The notes below the pieces were generated by a model. That model saw only the letters and a program-made list of their open reading frames with translations, did not search any database and had not been told where the DNA came from. From Rallus limicola (taxonomy: Eukaryota; Chordata; Aves; Gruiformes; Rallidae): a stretch of DNA of 64,000 bases. A program made the translations under genes and the position numbers. Below are positions 13,086-26,934 of the stretch, piece by piece. How positions within the stretch are numbered: the stretch's first letter is position 1; each line of letters opens with the position of its first letter. The DNA is taken from the NCBI GenBank assembly GCA_022605955.1, contig JAKCOZ010000060.1, forward strand, positions 231,001 to 295,000. Direction: 5' to 3'.

Positions 13086-15122
13086 TAAGAGAAAATTAAT
13101 ATCCAATGGGAAAATAAAACATTGAAAACAATAAAAGAAACTGTAGGTACTATGCACATCTAAATCAGGAAGAAAATACACAATATATACTTGTGGCTAA
13201 TTCATTCCCAAATGGTACTACATTACTTCCAAATCAATATACTGCCAAAAAGTCAGCCAATGTGCAGATTGCAAGATAGGAGAAATGTGAGCTATAAAGT
13301 GGGACTTGTTAATAACAGTTCTGATGGCAGCATTCAGATGATGAGCATCTGCAGATGATTTAGCCAACTATCTAGCATGCCTGGTACTAAAAGATTAAAG
13401 TGGTCAATTTTGTGAATAATGAAGGCATGGAGAAGTGCAATAGTGCCTTTCTTTCACATAAGAAAGGGCTTTAATCTCATGATATGCTATAAATGTTGAA
13501 GTTAATTTCTATCTATATGTTTAAATACGAAGTTCATCAGATAACTTGCTTTCTATTATAGCTCCTGCTTTCTTTTATGTCAGAGGATGGCAGTTTTTGC
13601 AACTCAATGAAAGTTTAGCAGAAGATGTTTTGTTGAACTGAAGAGCATTTTATTTTTATAAAGGAACAGTGGTAGTCATTACACGTCTGGGAAACATCTG
13701 GATAAAGCTGCCATGGAACTCACAGAATTGTCTGCTACAACAAAGAAGAAAATGTTGGCAGAGGGATGTAGGTGTAAATGCCAAGAAGAAAGGAAAGAAC
13801 ACTGATTTCATAAGACCAAAGATGGAAGTTTAGACTATTATTGGCTACCTGGATCACATCGCTTCCCTCATAATTATGAGATTATGTGTAATAGGCCTCA
13901 TAATGACCCTTAGGGTCAGTAATTTCCCTATAATGAGATCTAGTTTTATTAAGAGTACAGAAGTTCTGAAGATATCCATTATATATACACAGGGAAAAAA
14001 TATTCCAGAAAATATTGGCAGGAAAGTCAGTATGTTTTATTTTTATTTCATGAACACTTTCTCTTCATCTGTACTAAAGGAAGTGAGATGAAATAGACTA
14101 AAGCAGGCAGGAATGGAAGACAGAATTTGAAAACAGAACTGAAGAATATAATGTCCACTTCCTTAAGGATGGGCCAAAAGACATACTCAATTCCTGAAAG
14201 CCACCTCTTGCATAAAAATATGCACTAAGACAGAGAGATATTCTAGTTTTACAAAAGGATCAGACCATCCTTAGAGTCTTACTGTACAACACTGACCCAC
14301 TTTCCATTTACATGCTCTAGAAGTACCTTGGTTGCCTCTATTGTGATTTTATCCAGCTCATCATCTGACATACAGTTTTATAAACATACAGAAACTCAGA
14401 TATAGCCTTATTCAAGGGTTAATTAGAGGACTAATACTTGTTTAATGTAACCCCAGAGGAAGATGAAAATGCCTTAAGTGTCTAAAAGGCCACAAAGTGA
14501 CAATAAATGTTGCTACAACCTATAATGAAATAAATTTAACAAATAATCAGTGTAAGAGTTCTGTTCACAGGACTGATTTTGGAATGCTATTTAAGCTGAA
14601 ACCACAGATGAAAGATGAAATGTATTATTTAATCATTCATTTCAAGAACAAATCACCTCCAGTATCTTACACTCAGCTGCATACATCTATTACAATCTCA
14701 AATTACAGCAAAAGTATGGGGATTGTAGACAACTCTTACAGGTGAAATAGTGGCATTGTAAAGACCATAATATTATTTAAGAACAATTTTAGAGTATTTT
14801 AACTGCAATATTTATTCATAATCTTCCTATGAAAATGTAAAAAACAAAGGAAAATGCAGAAATAAATACAGTACTTTTCATTTAAAATTAGGATCACTGT
14901 GGTGATAATGAAAGTGAAAATGATAAAAGCCAAGCAGAGAGATAAAATGCATTTTGTCCTTCCACATATAAGTGAAGGATGAACAAGAGGAAAAGGAAAT
15001 GAAAAAAAAAACCCACCTAAGGAACTATAAAATCTACTCCGAAACATTAATCTTAGTATGAAAGGTTCAAAGATTTATTTTTAAATTAAGTTCAGGCTGT
15101 TGAGTACCTTTGCATACTAAAT

Positions 15123-15162
15123 AGAAAAAAAAAAAGAAAAAGAAAAGAAAAAGAAAAAAAAA
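15123..15162. repeat. Pure purine A/G tract
   Basis: About 40 bp made only of A and G (runs of A broken by single G in AAAAG-like units). The overlapping 81-codon minus-strand frame reads it as phenylalanine/leucine/serine runs and is not a gene. Confidence 0.9.
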
Positions 15163-17545
15163 TAGTATCCAACTCTAAATAGCAGAGAAACAGTGGTAAT
15201 TTCTGGAAATTACAAAGGGTATATGCAAATGGAAAATGTGAACAACGTTTCAGTAATCTTGGTAATAATTTAGTTGTTTTGAGTACTAATCTGTTAAATA
15301 CAGTGGCATGTTCCTTTGAAGGAAATAGAGAAGACAATTCAGTACCTGATTAGTTACAGCAGTCAACTGTCTTCCCCAACTTCTCTTTCAGAATGAACTC
15401 TCTTGACTTCTGTCCATAAATTTAGTGCTTGGAAGATCAGTAGAGTGTAGAGGTTTCTGCCTATGAGTTTTCCAGCTGATCCACAAGAATCAGTGTCCTA
15501 CTGTATTTTATCTTTATTGATACACACTGTGATTACAGCTCTGAGGAGGTAATGCTCCTGAAACATTAGGTATGTTCATATGAGATCCATGAAGCATTTC
15601 AGAATATAAAAAAATGCAGTATTTTATGGAAACTAAGACAGTCCATTAACTTTTCATTGCACAAAACCACCAGGTTAGACTTTTAATTGAATGGGTTTGC
15701 ACTTTCTAATGCCCTCCCCTTCTTCCCCTGCAGTTACACCAGATATTTGTCTCATAATTTTGAAAATATATTCCCAAAGCTGAAGAAATGAGTTTGTCAC
15801 ACTTTCTAGAAGAGGGCACAAATACAACATGGTGTCTCTTACCAACTAATTAAAGATATTTAACTTTTCCAGACTTAGTACTTGAAAAATGCCATATACT
15901 TGACTATATTCTCTGTTGCTTAACTTGTAGGTTACTTCAATTTTTAAATCTTTCAAGAACTAACAATTTTGCAGTTTGCTGTCCTACAGATGTGCAATCT
16001 AGTAGTTTCAAAGTTCTGTCTCTTTTGTAGTACAGAATTTGTGAATCTTCTTTCTCATATCTAGTTTCTCTGATCTCAAATGCACCCACAATATTTCCCA
16101 AATAAGAACACTGAGTTATCACAAAACACATCGACTTCTAAATAATGGTTTACTAACACTGAGGATTTTCTGTGAGTCTTCATGACTATTCACACAAGCA
16201 AATTAGAAGAGTGATGTGTAGGGAGGATCACACATTCTCCTCTTTAAACATTTTTGCTTATGCTTTAGTTATCCAAACTTAACAGAATAATTTTTTTGAG
16301 ACTAAAACCTTTATTAAAATATAAAACAGAATGCAAAAATAAGTCTTAAAATATACACTTGAAAATGTATATAGGCATATATATGCATCCAAGAGCTTTG
16401 TGCCCGTGGTTTTTAGTAGAGTTCCTCTGCCAGCAGTTCAGCCATCCTAGAAGATATTCACACCCTTTGGTCTCTTTCCTTTCCTCACTGTGATATTCAG
16501 TTCAACTAACTGAATGGAAAGGGAGAAAAACATATGAGTTGTTCAAGTCTTCTAATAGTCACCTTTCTCTGCCTCTAAAGAATAATTGCTGATGGTAAAG
16601 TTAATTTAGCCTTTAAATTTTAAGGTGTACTTGGATTAACAGATTTTTACATTCTAAGAACACTGGAAATAAAATTATCATCTCATTTATCTTGTAGCTG
16701 AAGTATTATTTGAATAGCTTTGTACACTGAAGACTGAAGTTTGTTATATTTCAAAAAAAGGACAAATGTTAGATTAAGTATTTTCACTATTTTTTTTTCC
16801 CTCCTGTCATTTGGAAAAAAAAAATAAACCAACCTGCAGCTGCATGTTTTGGATAATGCCAGGAATTTGTAAGTTTAAGCATGACAGCTGATCATGCTGT
16901 AGAAAAGTGGAACAAGCTGGAAAATTGCTACATTAACTATGCAAATTTGTTCCACATCTGTACTAAATTGTCATTTACAATTAAAAAAAAAAAAAGAAAA
17001 AAGGAAAGATCAACAGAGTTATGCCCATTAAAATGAAAGTTTCTATCATTTGTTTTTAAGGTTGTGTGGGTGTATGTTTGACCGCAATCCATTTCAAAAG
17101 CTGGATAAATATGACAGTGAAAGTTTGCTCTTGTATGAAATATTCCTGCATGTTTTTAATCACAAAATTAAAGTACTGTGGATAAATACTGTGCATTTCA
17201 AAACAGTACATTTAGAGTGCAAGTTCAACTGCTAGAGAAGAAAACAAGCCCACTACTTTCTCCAAAAGACATCACCTTGGGAGAATTTAATGGTCAAGAC
17301 CTCCATGCTATTTGCACAGTTGCACAGACAAAACCCTATACCTTGTTTTTAATTTTATTTGCTTTAATAATGTTTTTATGATGACAATAAGAAATCTTCC
17401 CAAATAGAACCCTATGTCAATGCTTAAAAAAGAAACTGCCAAAAAATCAAGTTCTAAACATTATGCTAAAGCAGCGCTGTCGGGAAGTTCAAGTAATGGA
17501 TGGAAACATCCATTTAGTGCTACTTCTGAAGTGTTTGACTGGGTA

Positions 17546-17580
17546 GTGTGTGTATGTGCGTGTGTGTGTGTGTGTGTGTA
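17546..17580. repeat. (TG)n microsatellite
   Basis: A TG dinucleotide tract with two early interruptions ('tatgtgcg') followed by about a dozen uninterrupted TG units. The minus-strand reading gives a histidine/threonine run inside a spurious 86-codon frame. Confidence 0.95.
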
Positions 17581-18852
17581 GAAATGAAAATATTTTGATT
17601 TTGATGAAACATTAATAATTTTAATTCCTCTCTGGCATTCAACTAGACATACTAAAAAAAATACAAAAAAGAAATCTCTTCTTCTTCCCACAGATCTCCT
17701 TTTTAATACTTTCTTCTTCACTATTATTACTAAAATGTAGAGGAAATATTATTTCATTTTTGTAAAATTTCTCTTTTGTTTTTTTTTTTTTTTCATCACT
17801 GAACTTAAACTGGTTGCGTTCTGCTGTGTAGCACGTTAGGGTGAGATGCATATTTTTTAGAGTAAAGAACCAATCCAGCAACAACTATGTCTAAATATAA
17901 AAAATTAAATGTTATTTTCTCCAATAGGGAAACATTATTAAAAAAAAAGCATATAAATCTGCATTAAAAATAATGTACCTCAATAGTTAATAGGACATAT
18001 ATATTTTTAATTCATATTTCCATTTAGGGGAACTCACGTTTTGTGAATTCAGAGATCAGCAAAATAAAGGACAAAGTGTGTAAGTCAGTCACTACCGTTA
18101 CTGTTTGCTATGCCATGCCATTTGATTTAATGAATATTTGCCTTTAAATCACACCATATAGAAAAAGGGGCTGAGTTCTGCTACATTCACATCAGGAATA
18201 TCTGATGGAAAACCGTGCTTCAAAGATTATGCTAAGAGAAACAGCAATGCACAAGCCTGTTAAGGTAAAGTAGAAACTGACAAAGAGGTCAAACATTCAT
18301 AGCTTTCATTTATTTCACTTACAACATTTTAACTTTTGGGCTAGACCTTTACATTTTAGGGGTACAATTAAGCCAAGATGAGATGTAGGTAGAAATTGGG
18401 TGATGGGTTGACTGAATAGCTGTTGGGTACACCTGACTCTTTCAGAAGTTTAGCCTCTTCTTCTCCTCTTGCCTCAGCACTGCTGTAAGATGAAGTGGGA
18501 AGCCTTTACCTCACCTGGCAAGTGCTTTGTGGCACAAAGAAAACACAGTAAAACCAAAAAAAAAAAAAAAAAAGTAAAAGAAGATTGCTAATCTGACACA
18601 GAAGTATCTCTGAACAGTTGCTGGAGTTTGGAAGTTGTCTTAACAGGCTTTTAAAGACCGCAGGACAGGGAGCAAAGTGGGTTGCATTTGCTACCCAGTC
18701 ACCCGGCACTGAGAGTAAGACCAAGATGACCATTAGCCAGCACATGTAGCACAGGGGCTCATGTTTGCTATTCCACTTGGGGATGACAAATGCCTCTTTC
18801 TGCATGCAGACCACTTAATCCTGCTTCTCTCCTTAAAACCTGTTATTCCTAT

Positions 18853-18934
18853 ATTTTATTTTATTTTATTTTATTTTATTTTATTTTATTTTATTTTATT
18901 TTACTTTATTTTATCTTATTTAATTTTATCTTAT
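18853..18934. repeat. (ATTTT)n pentanucleotide microsatellite
   Basis: About ten near-perfect ATTTT units, then degenerate units with T-to-C changes ('actttattttatcttattt') to about 18934. Two overlapping frames read it as repeated F/Y/I/L and are artefacts. Confidence 0.96.
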
Positions 18935-20184
18935 GCTTTCTCTACTTAATAGGAACTTTTAGCTACTATTTTTCACATCAGCTGTTTTGGACAATATTGC
19001 AGTCTGGTTTTATCTACTGGAAATACATGTAAGATTTAGGTGGGATTTTCCTATTTTTGAGTGTATTTTCCTTAAGAACAAGTGGGGAAAAAAAAACCCT
19101 TATTTGTAAAGCTGCATGGATTTTTCAGGTTGCCAACAGCTTTCTTATGAGGTGAACCTGAACCTTCACTTCAGGATAAATTTTAAAAAAGACAAGAAAC
19201 CAAAAATAAATAAATAAATATAATATTACTTTGTATGGTGTGTTGCAGGAAAAATAGTTTAACCATCATGGGAGAAAGCAATTTTTTTAAAATTTGATTT
19301 TATTCATCAGGACCTTGTAATGTACCATCAAAAATCTACTTTGTGCAAAGTAAGAAAGAATAGTTGCATTGTTTAAATCAACAGCAAAAGAAATGCAAAA
19401 CAACAGCAACAAAAAAAGCTTGGCAAAGGAAATAACTATTTACTTGAATAGCTTGAAATAAGTTATTTTGGCTAAGTACTAAGTAAATAATGAAGTCCAT
19501 TTGGCATAAATTACTATTTTCTTAATTCTAGGAATGGAGCTTTTAGAAATAATTCATAGTGCATGTTAACAAGATGTAAGCTAAACTAACCCTTGTGCTG
19601 AAGTAATTTTTTATGCTATTCCTTTACATTCCTAGAACTAAGTTATATTTTAAATTAATAATGTGTACATTATGTTAGTAAATAAAACTTTGACATGCAT
19701 GTGGATTTTTAGAACACAGTAAATGTTATTTTTTTCAGAATTATCAGGTGGGTTATATTGTTGGTTTTGTTGGTTTTGAGTTTTGAGGTTTTTTTGGGGT
19801 TTTTATATAATAAAAGCAATTTCTTTCTGTCTTAGCCTTCAACAAGGGAACGCAGATACTCTGTTAACTTTTTCTGAAGCATCCTTTTTCTGCACTTGCT
19901 ACTTTCATGATCAGTAAACAGTTGGCAAGGAACTCCCTCTTGTGGTCAAACATTCTTAATTAGGGAAAAAGATTGCACTGAGCTGATGGTACAGATGATT
20001 AGAACATGGGTCACTTGAAACCATTAAGATTAACAATACAGATATAAGTAGCTTTAGTGAAGCAGTTCATTGCAAATTAGAGATGAACATATGCTTTTGA
20101 TTTTTTCCTAGAAAGTATGGATTTGGACGGCTGTTCTGGATAAATCAATCCTGAAGTGAACTCTCTACCTTTCCTCCTTTCTCC

Positions 20185-20500
20185 TTTCTAAATCACAGCG
20201 ATATCTGCACCAAGATCTTAATTCGCAACCCGAATCTCTGATACAAAGCACAAAGCAAAGTTTAACGCTTCTCACTGGTTCTGACTTCCCTTATGGCATT
20301 CACAAAGATAAAAAAGACAATCAGATGAGCCTCAAAAAGTGCAGAAGGGTTGATCCTTTCTCCCAGGGTTTGTTAGCATATCCGACATGCTGTTAACCAC
20401 TGTTTGGCCATGACATGTGCCAGCGCTGCCCCGCACGCTCTGTGGCAATGACTGAATAGCCCCAAGCCAGGGAGAGCTTTACCATGCTCTGAATTATAGA
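20185..20500. promoter_or_regulatory. Candidate conserved non-coding element with paired TCF/SOX-type sites
   Basis: A repeat-free block with about eight CpGs (near 20199, 20224, 20231, 20266, 20382, 20424, 20432 and 20436), well above the local background. At 20242-20255 two abutting sites, TACAAAG and CACAAAG, match the TCF/LEF and SOX HMG-box core on the minus strand (CTTTGTA, CTTTGTG). A third partial AAAG follows. No coding frame of note crosses it. Retained CpGs in an AT-rich desert suggest either selection or absence of germline methylation. The regulatory role is inferred, not shown. Confidence 0.3.
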
Positions 20501-23500
20501 TGTTTTAAACCAAAATAAAATTCAAATGCCTGGCAGTCTGGGAAAAAAAAATAAAAATCATCCCATGCTTAATAGCTTGATTTGAATGCTACTGCCAAAC
20601 ACTTCGGCAACAACAGCAAAAAACAACTGCAACCCCACAGAGTTTTCCTGGTGATTTTTCTTTTATGCTACCCCCTGCATATCTCTGCCTAGGAAGATAT
20701 CCTAACCCAAGGACCAGGTTCAGTTTCCCTGGAGTAATTTCAAAGATTTTCACAAAATCAGGACTGAGACCAGGCATAGTTCATTTGATTTGATTCCTTA
20801 CTGGGCTATTCTGCGTTACAGCTGTCAGATGTGAGCAGGAGTGTGGAATGCTGTGGCATGACACAACAAAGATAAAATGTTTGTCTTAGACCTATTTTGC
20901 TCTATGATCTGATGCAAAGTTTGTGGACTCCCCTTCCTTACAAAAGTATGGGTTTTATAACCTGGGAAAAGAAGTACGAGGGAGGGTAGACTCAGATCTG
21001 GATAAACTGACCCATTATATATTGTGGGACAGTGGATTGCTGGCTGGGCTGATGGGCCAAAATGTTAAGTCCTCCCCAGTAAATCCACCTTCCTACCTAG
21101 GTTCACAAGAAGTCCAAAAGGTGGCATGGGAACTGTTTGCACTGCGAGCAACACAGCCTTTCACTTACAAGCCAGACAGTCAGCAGAAAGTGGACACTCA
21201 CAGGAACAGCAAAATATAATAATTTCTCTTTATGAGCACTTTTACTCATGCACATTAAATGCGTGACAATGCACTTTGTCTTCAGGACACCTCACATTCC
21301 AGCTAGCAGAAATATGGATGGTGGTATAAAGATTGGTATTACATTTAGCTTTCCTGGGAGAAAGAACAGCATTAATCTTTATTAAGCAGAAGAAAAAAAT
21401 CAAGGTTGATGAAGCAACATGACTAAGAAAAGAAGAAACTGCTGTTTATTAATAATCATCTATTTAATTCCTTAATTAAAAAAAAAAAAAAGGTGTTCAC
21501 AGTCAAAGCTTTACCTCTAAAACATGGAAATTGAGATCTTCTGGAAAAAGCATGGCAGAAGATGCAGGGAGTATAAACCATCCTTCACTTTTTCAGTCCT
21601 GGGGTAGACATGTGACCTATGGAGCTGTGACCTATCTAGACATCTCAAAGGCCTTAACTAAGGTACAGGAGGTCAGCAGACCACTTATAGATACCAGCAG
21701 GGTCCAGAACCACTGCCGCCTTTATTCTTCACCTGCTCTCCCAGCAGATGATACCCAAAAAGTTAAATTCAGCAGGAGGTGCTCAGCAGGTCAACTCCTT
21801 GAAGAGGTGTCTTGTACAGAACCTTCTCGGTACAAGTTAATGGGGACACACTTAGTGAAATTACTGAAATCATCACATTACACAAGGACCAGGTCAAACA
21901 CAAGAATGGATCCCCAAATATCTGTCAGCCCTTTGGGTTCTATGATCAAACCAGAGAGATGCACAAAGAGGAAAGTGGAGCCATTGGTGGTATTATTTCT
22001 CCCCCTGATTCCTGGTGATGTGGAAATACAGATGGGTATTAAGATGCACTTGCACTCCTGTCCAGGAAGAGTGTTTGCACTCATACATGTGGACCATAAG
22101 TCAAGTGGACGCTGATCCAATGTGTATTGGGCTGGACATTTCTCCATGCACAGATAAAAACACAGTTACAAGTTAGTGGCTGAATTTTGCCCACTAATCC
22201 CACTTGAATATGCTGTAGACTACCTCTGTAGTACCACAATGGTGTCTGTGCCCGGGGCATTTTGTGGGTTTCATTTTAACAGCTTCTCTCCTCCCCTCAA
22301 TGAAGAGCATCATGATAGATCTGAACAGGTTTGGTTTTAGTACTAAAATATGTGGTTTGCACTCATCTTAAAACAGGCGCCATGCAGCATTTTCACATTG
22401 CTGCACAAAGTAACTTGCAAAAACTTCTGATGGTCTGTACATTCAAGTTATAACAAAGAAAAAAGAAGTGTTAAGGATTAGCTGGCCCATGCTTGACTAT
22501 TTGATATGCCATCCAGAAATTACATAGCTAATATATTCTGAAGATATACTGTTTCATTGGGAAGCTCTGTCCATTATGCAGGTCACGTTAAATTTTACTT
22601 ACCCGCGTAAAATGCTTGATCAAAGATATGAAAATCGAATGTTTTCCATCTGTTTAGGATAATGACTGCCTCTTATATTTGTTGTGTGTTTCAAGCACCT
22701 ACACAAATAATCGTGGGATTAGCATGGGAAGCTCTGAGCTTTTGCTTTGAGGTCACAAACTTTTCCCTTGGTTATAACATTGCTCCCTTGCTTTGTGTTT
22801 AAATCTAAGGCCCCCTCATTCACATTTCTCATAAAAATCCATAGGTCTTTTGTGCTTGTTAGTCTCACACTGCACCGTGTAAAGTAACCATACATCTGCA
22901 AACAATCAGCGTACTACATGGCCCACTTGAGCACTGATAACGCTTTATGAATAGAAGTATAATTCTTGCTATTTAGGGAATCTAAAATTTTAGCATATGC
23001 TATAAGACCTCCCTCAAGTATTTTCAGGATTTATGGTTTGAGGACTCAGAAACTTGGTTTCATGGAAAAGCATGTTCTACCGATACTGTTATATTTAACA
23101 ACAACAAAAAAAGATATCTTTTAATGCATTCATTTTATTGAAGCAATTACATTATCAATTCCAGTTTAAAGTGAAAAAAAGCCTACAAAGAAACAATGTA
23201 ATTTTTACTAAAAACGACCCCAGGGACTACTGATAGTAGCACATGAGTACCACTTCATGAAATGAATTTAAGATTTCTATGGATTTGTTTTCTTTTCCCT
23301 TCTTTTATTAATTAGTTTTAAACAGAATACTTCAAGGATCTCAGGACATCTTTTTTCTTACCCAACAGCTTTTTATATCTCTTGTTTCTTTAAAAAAGTG
23401 CAGAGCTTTGAGGATACAAATCTGGTATCACCCACTAAAGCACACACATGGAGTCAGCCTGCACATGACCTTTAAAACTTGTTTCTCTAAAAAAGAACAA

Positions 23501-24861
23501 AGAAGATCATCTGAATCCATTAAAAGCCTGCAACAAAGGCTTCAACAAGGATCTATGATTACTCCAGCCTTGCTAGAAATGGTGTCAGACATAGGTTTTA
23601 AACTTTTTGGTCCTGTTTTTCCATTTAATCCAAGGACAGAGACAAGAGGGGTGACTTCTGTCTTCCTTGAGGTGTTTTTTTTTTCTATAGGTCTGGAAGG
23701 GTCTTGGAGTGGTAAGCAACAAGAACTTCCCTGTACAAACAGGAAAATGTCAGGATTGTTGCATCAAAGTGATCTCCAACTGTTTAAGGAAAAAGTGTGG
23801 ACGTCTCTTCAGCACCAGGAGGAGGGATCTGGTCTGGCAAGGAGATATTCTGCCAGTGTGACAGAGTGGAGAAAAAAATTCACCTGTCTCTGCCCTCTTT
23901 AAGTATTTCACACTCTCAGAGTAACCTTAGAGACCTTCACGCAGCTGATGGCCCACTGCTTTCAGTGATGAAAAAGGGATACCAACAGTAGCATTTACAC
24001 TCTTGTTGAAAAGCATCACAGGAGTATTTTCATCCTGGGTAGCGATCACCTGGAAGGCAACTGGCTGCATGTGAGTTATTGCTACACAAGTCTATAGATA
24101 CTTCTTTTATACTACTACAGGTGCAGCAGTTTTTCTGGGTTTTTTTTTTTTGGTTTTTTTGTTTTGTTTTGTTTTTTTGATTAATCACTAAAACAGGAAA
24201 GACATGATTAAAGCAAAACTCAGAGTGGTACTAAAAATGTGCGCTGTAAAACGGCCTCAACCACTAGAAATCTGGATTGGTTGATCAAGAACTGTGGAAG
24301 TATGAAGAGAGTCTGTAGACAGCCACGTATGTACGTAAAAAAGTGAGTGGTGGAATGCGTGGGTGGCTAGGCTTTTTAATATCTCACTGGGGAGAAAGAA
24401 TGAAACATCAGCGAGAGTTGTTGTGAAGAATAATACCTGAAGCATTAGAGAAACTGATAAGTGTCTGATGAATGTTATGACTCCAGATACAATGAGGCTT
24501 TAGAGAAGTACTTTTTATTTATCCTTTTTTTTTTTTTTACTTTTCACTTGAAACTTAGAAGCTGAGTACACTCTGAGTAATTTTGAGAACAATAAAGACA
24601 GGATTACCAGAGGAGTATGTGATTCCTACTTGTAGGAGTGGTTGTTGAGAAAATGCCCTCAAAAAAGCTAAAGGAGATGAACTTCATATGAAAAAAGGCC
24701 CTGAAAAGCATGCCTACAGTGAAGTAAAGTTTATTTGGTCATATTAAAGAAATGTGGGAAGGAAAAAACCAGAGCAATCAAGAAAGCAGATGCTGACGAG
24801 GTTATATACTGTGTTATGTGGTAAAAGATAAAAGGAAGTATCCCAGCCTTTAGGTTACAGA
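20501..24861. other. Anonymous stretch with several unidentified open frames
   Basis: About 4.4 kb without a named gene. It holds the window's longest non-CR1 open frames: 20923-21219 (98 codons, plus), 21531-22115 (194 codons, plus; listed separately) and 23408-23902 (164 codons, plus). None shows a recognisable domain, signal peptide or membrane segment. A T/G-rich tract lies at about 24130-24179 and poly(T) near 24527-24538. Confidence 0.55.
21531..22115 (+). other. Unidentified 194-codon open frame, possible decayed LINE or chance frame
   Basis: I do not recognise a protein here. Two short stretches in the same frame look faintly like LINE reverse-transcriptase motifs: 'YLDISKA' near 21634-21654 (compare the YLDxxKAFD box) and 'ADDTQK' near 21745-21762 (compare FADDTK). 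The spacing is roughly one third of that in CR1 and the sequence between and after does not align by eye. Other open frames overlap at 21812-22018 (plus) and 21878-22147 (minus), which points to a locally stop-poor composition. There is no splice or promoter context that argues for a gene. A decayed LINE with internal deletion is possible; chance is equally likely. Confidence 0.2.
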
Positions 24862-25008
24862 CAGGAGGAATGGCTTGGAAGGGAACTCTGGAAGTCTAAC
24901 ACCCTGTGGAAAGCATGTCTAATAAGATCAAGTTGATCTGGGCTGAACCTGGTCAGGTCTTCACCTCCAGGGATGGAGGGACCACAACTGCTCTGGGTAG
25001 ACCACCCG
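24862..25008 (-). mobile_element. Old, diverged CR1 3' end
   Basis: The reverse complement of a CR1 3' region in decayed form. On the plus strand 'tggcttggaagggaactctg' and 'gaagtctaacaccctgtgga' correspond to the usual 'ggttggaagggacct' and 'tccaacccc' segments. 'cacctccagggatggaggg' then 'ccacaactgctctgggtag' corresponds to the segment coding for the ORF2 end. Octamer tail units are gone. Its divergence is clearly greater than in the other tails of the window. Confidence 0.65.
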
Positions 25009-26934
25009 CATGGTAAATATAAAATAAAATAAAACAAGACTAAACCCCTGTATGTAACAATTTATTGGATTCCAACTTGTCTCACTGTTTTCTACACGGA
25101 TTGGACAGAATATCCTGATGTTGCACAACTGTGTTTATTTTTTCATATCTGCCTGTCTCAGTGGCTACAACTTGCAGAGATGTATTAATACCTGTAGTTT
25201 CCCCTTATTCACTAGAATTTCTAAGGCCTGTAGGCAGAATACTTTTTAAAATATTTTTTTTTTCTCAGTACATTCCTATGTGCACATTCCTCAGTACAAA
25301 CCTATGTGTAATGGAAGTTAATCCTGTGAATCTTGCCTTAGACCCCCTCTCCTTGTTTTTGGGTGTTTCTGATTCCCTTCCCTTGGTTTGAAGTATCTCT
25401 TGCAGATTCTTCCTGCCAAAGGTGCTGCCTGCTAGATGCATACTTCCCCCCCCCTTAAAAATCAGATTGTCCACAAAAGTTTTGTGGTTTGTTTGTTGTT
25501 TTTTCTTTTTCCCTTTGGAAGATTAAGTTATTAGTTTTAGGTGTCTCTGCTACACTTCAAACAGGTGATGCTATAGAGCACTGCCTTAAGACACATCCAA
25601 AATCAGCAGAGTCCCAAAGATGGAAATTAAATTATATTAATGTAGCCCTTATTGACAGAGAAAAGGAGTGTACTCAGACAGGAAAGTTGCTTTTAAAAGG
25701 GGCCTTTGGAATAAATTGCAGCATCAATTCAGCTTTTGCCACAAGGTGATTATTTGGTCTAATCACAAGCTGTTAGGAAACATTACATCAATGAGGAGTG
25801 CATCCAAGGGGCTACAATGGATATTACTGAAACCATGAATGTCGCAATAAAATGGTTACAAATAACTAATGTATCTCAGGGACACTGCTTGCTTGTGCCA
25901 AATAAACTTAATTGCATATATATCCTGGTGAATACCAAAACAAATTTGCAAACAGAGTATAGAGTATAAACACATCCTAACATTAGGATCCAATAATATC
26001 CATCAAGAACTGTGTGGTAGGAGATGCAGCATTCATATTTTAGTCATATTCCAAGACAAAACTATTCCAATATTAGTTAAACTTTTGTACACGGCAAATT
26101 TTTATTAAGGGGACTGGGAGATGAATGTAAAATAATGTAAAGACTGGTGTGACACTGTACACACTTTCCTTACAGGAATCTGAGGTATCTGAAACATTTG
26201 TCAAATTCTGTAACTTCAGATGATCCCAAATAATGTAAGAGAACTTCAGAACAGACCTAGATATTTTACATACAAAAAGTATATGTTCTTAATAAACCTA
26301 CTTAGTTAAGCCCAGTTAGGGATGATCTGAAGATGAGAATGGCTTTAGAGACATTAGAAAATGTCTCTTATCTTAAAAATTCAAAAAAACCCAAACAAAC
26401 CTGTTTTTGCAATACAATCCTCCAAACAGAAGAGCCATCTACAGATTCTCTGAGGGGTGATGCTTGGCTGTCATGTGCCGACAGGAAAGGCAAGAGCATG
26501 TTACAGAGAATTAAGGATAAACCAAAACAACCAGTTTGAATGACATCAGAGAATCAGAACAAGAATGTACATGCAGTGTTTGGAAACAAAAGGAAATAAC
26601 TCAGAAAAGTGAATGAGAAACTTCTGCAGTGTACTTACAAACAAAAATAGGGGGCATAAATTGAGTCAAAGGCCAAAACAGATGGTAAACATCAAACATC
26701 AGGTTCAAAGTGTAAATCTTGAGCAAATCTACCTAAAAAGATAAATACTTGCCCAGGTAAATATGGCAATAGTCATGTGAAAGCACAACAAAATCTTCCA
26801 TGTCATGAGAGTCTAGAGGAGGGGTTCCAGGAAGGAGTTGAATGGCTCATTCATCTGAGCCGTATCTCAAGGTAGACTCCTTGCTACCTGTTCTAGATGC
26901 TTTATGTTGTCCTTTCATCTTGAGAAACTACTAA

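Larger units (their letters stand above)
13086..20184. other. Long anonymous non-coding stretch with microsatellites
   Basis: About 7.1 kb of AT-rich sequence. I see no exon, RNA gene or LINE piece. Open frames up to about 100 codons (for example 18506-18814 minus) contain homopolymer runs and no domain. Poly(A/T) runs lie near 16980-16992, 17779-17793 and 18557-18572. Simple repeats at 15123-15162, 17546-17580 and 18853-18934 are listed separately. Confidence 0.65.

Noticed and set aside
18761..19032. Frames with repeated F/Y/I/L
   Set aside because: They are translations of the (ATTTT)n repeat.
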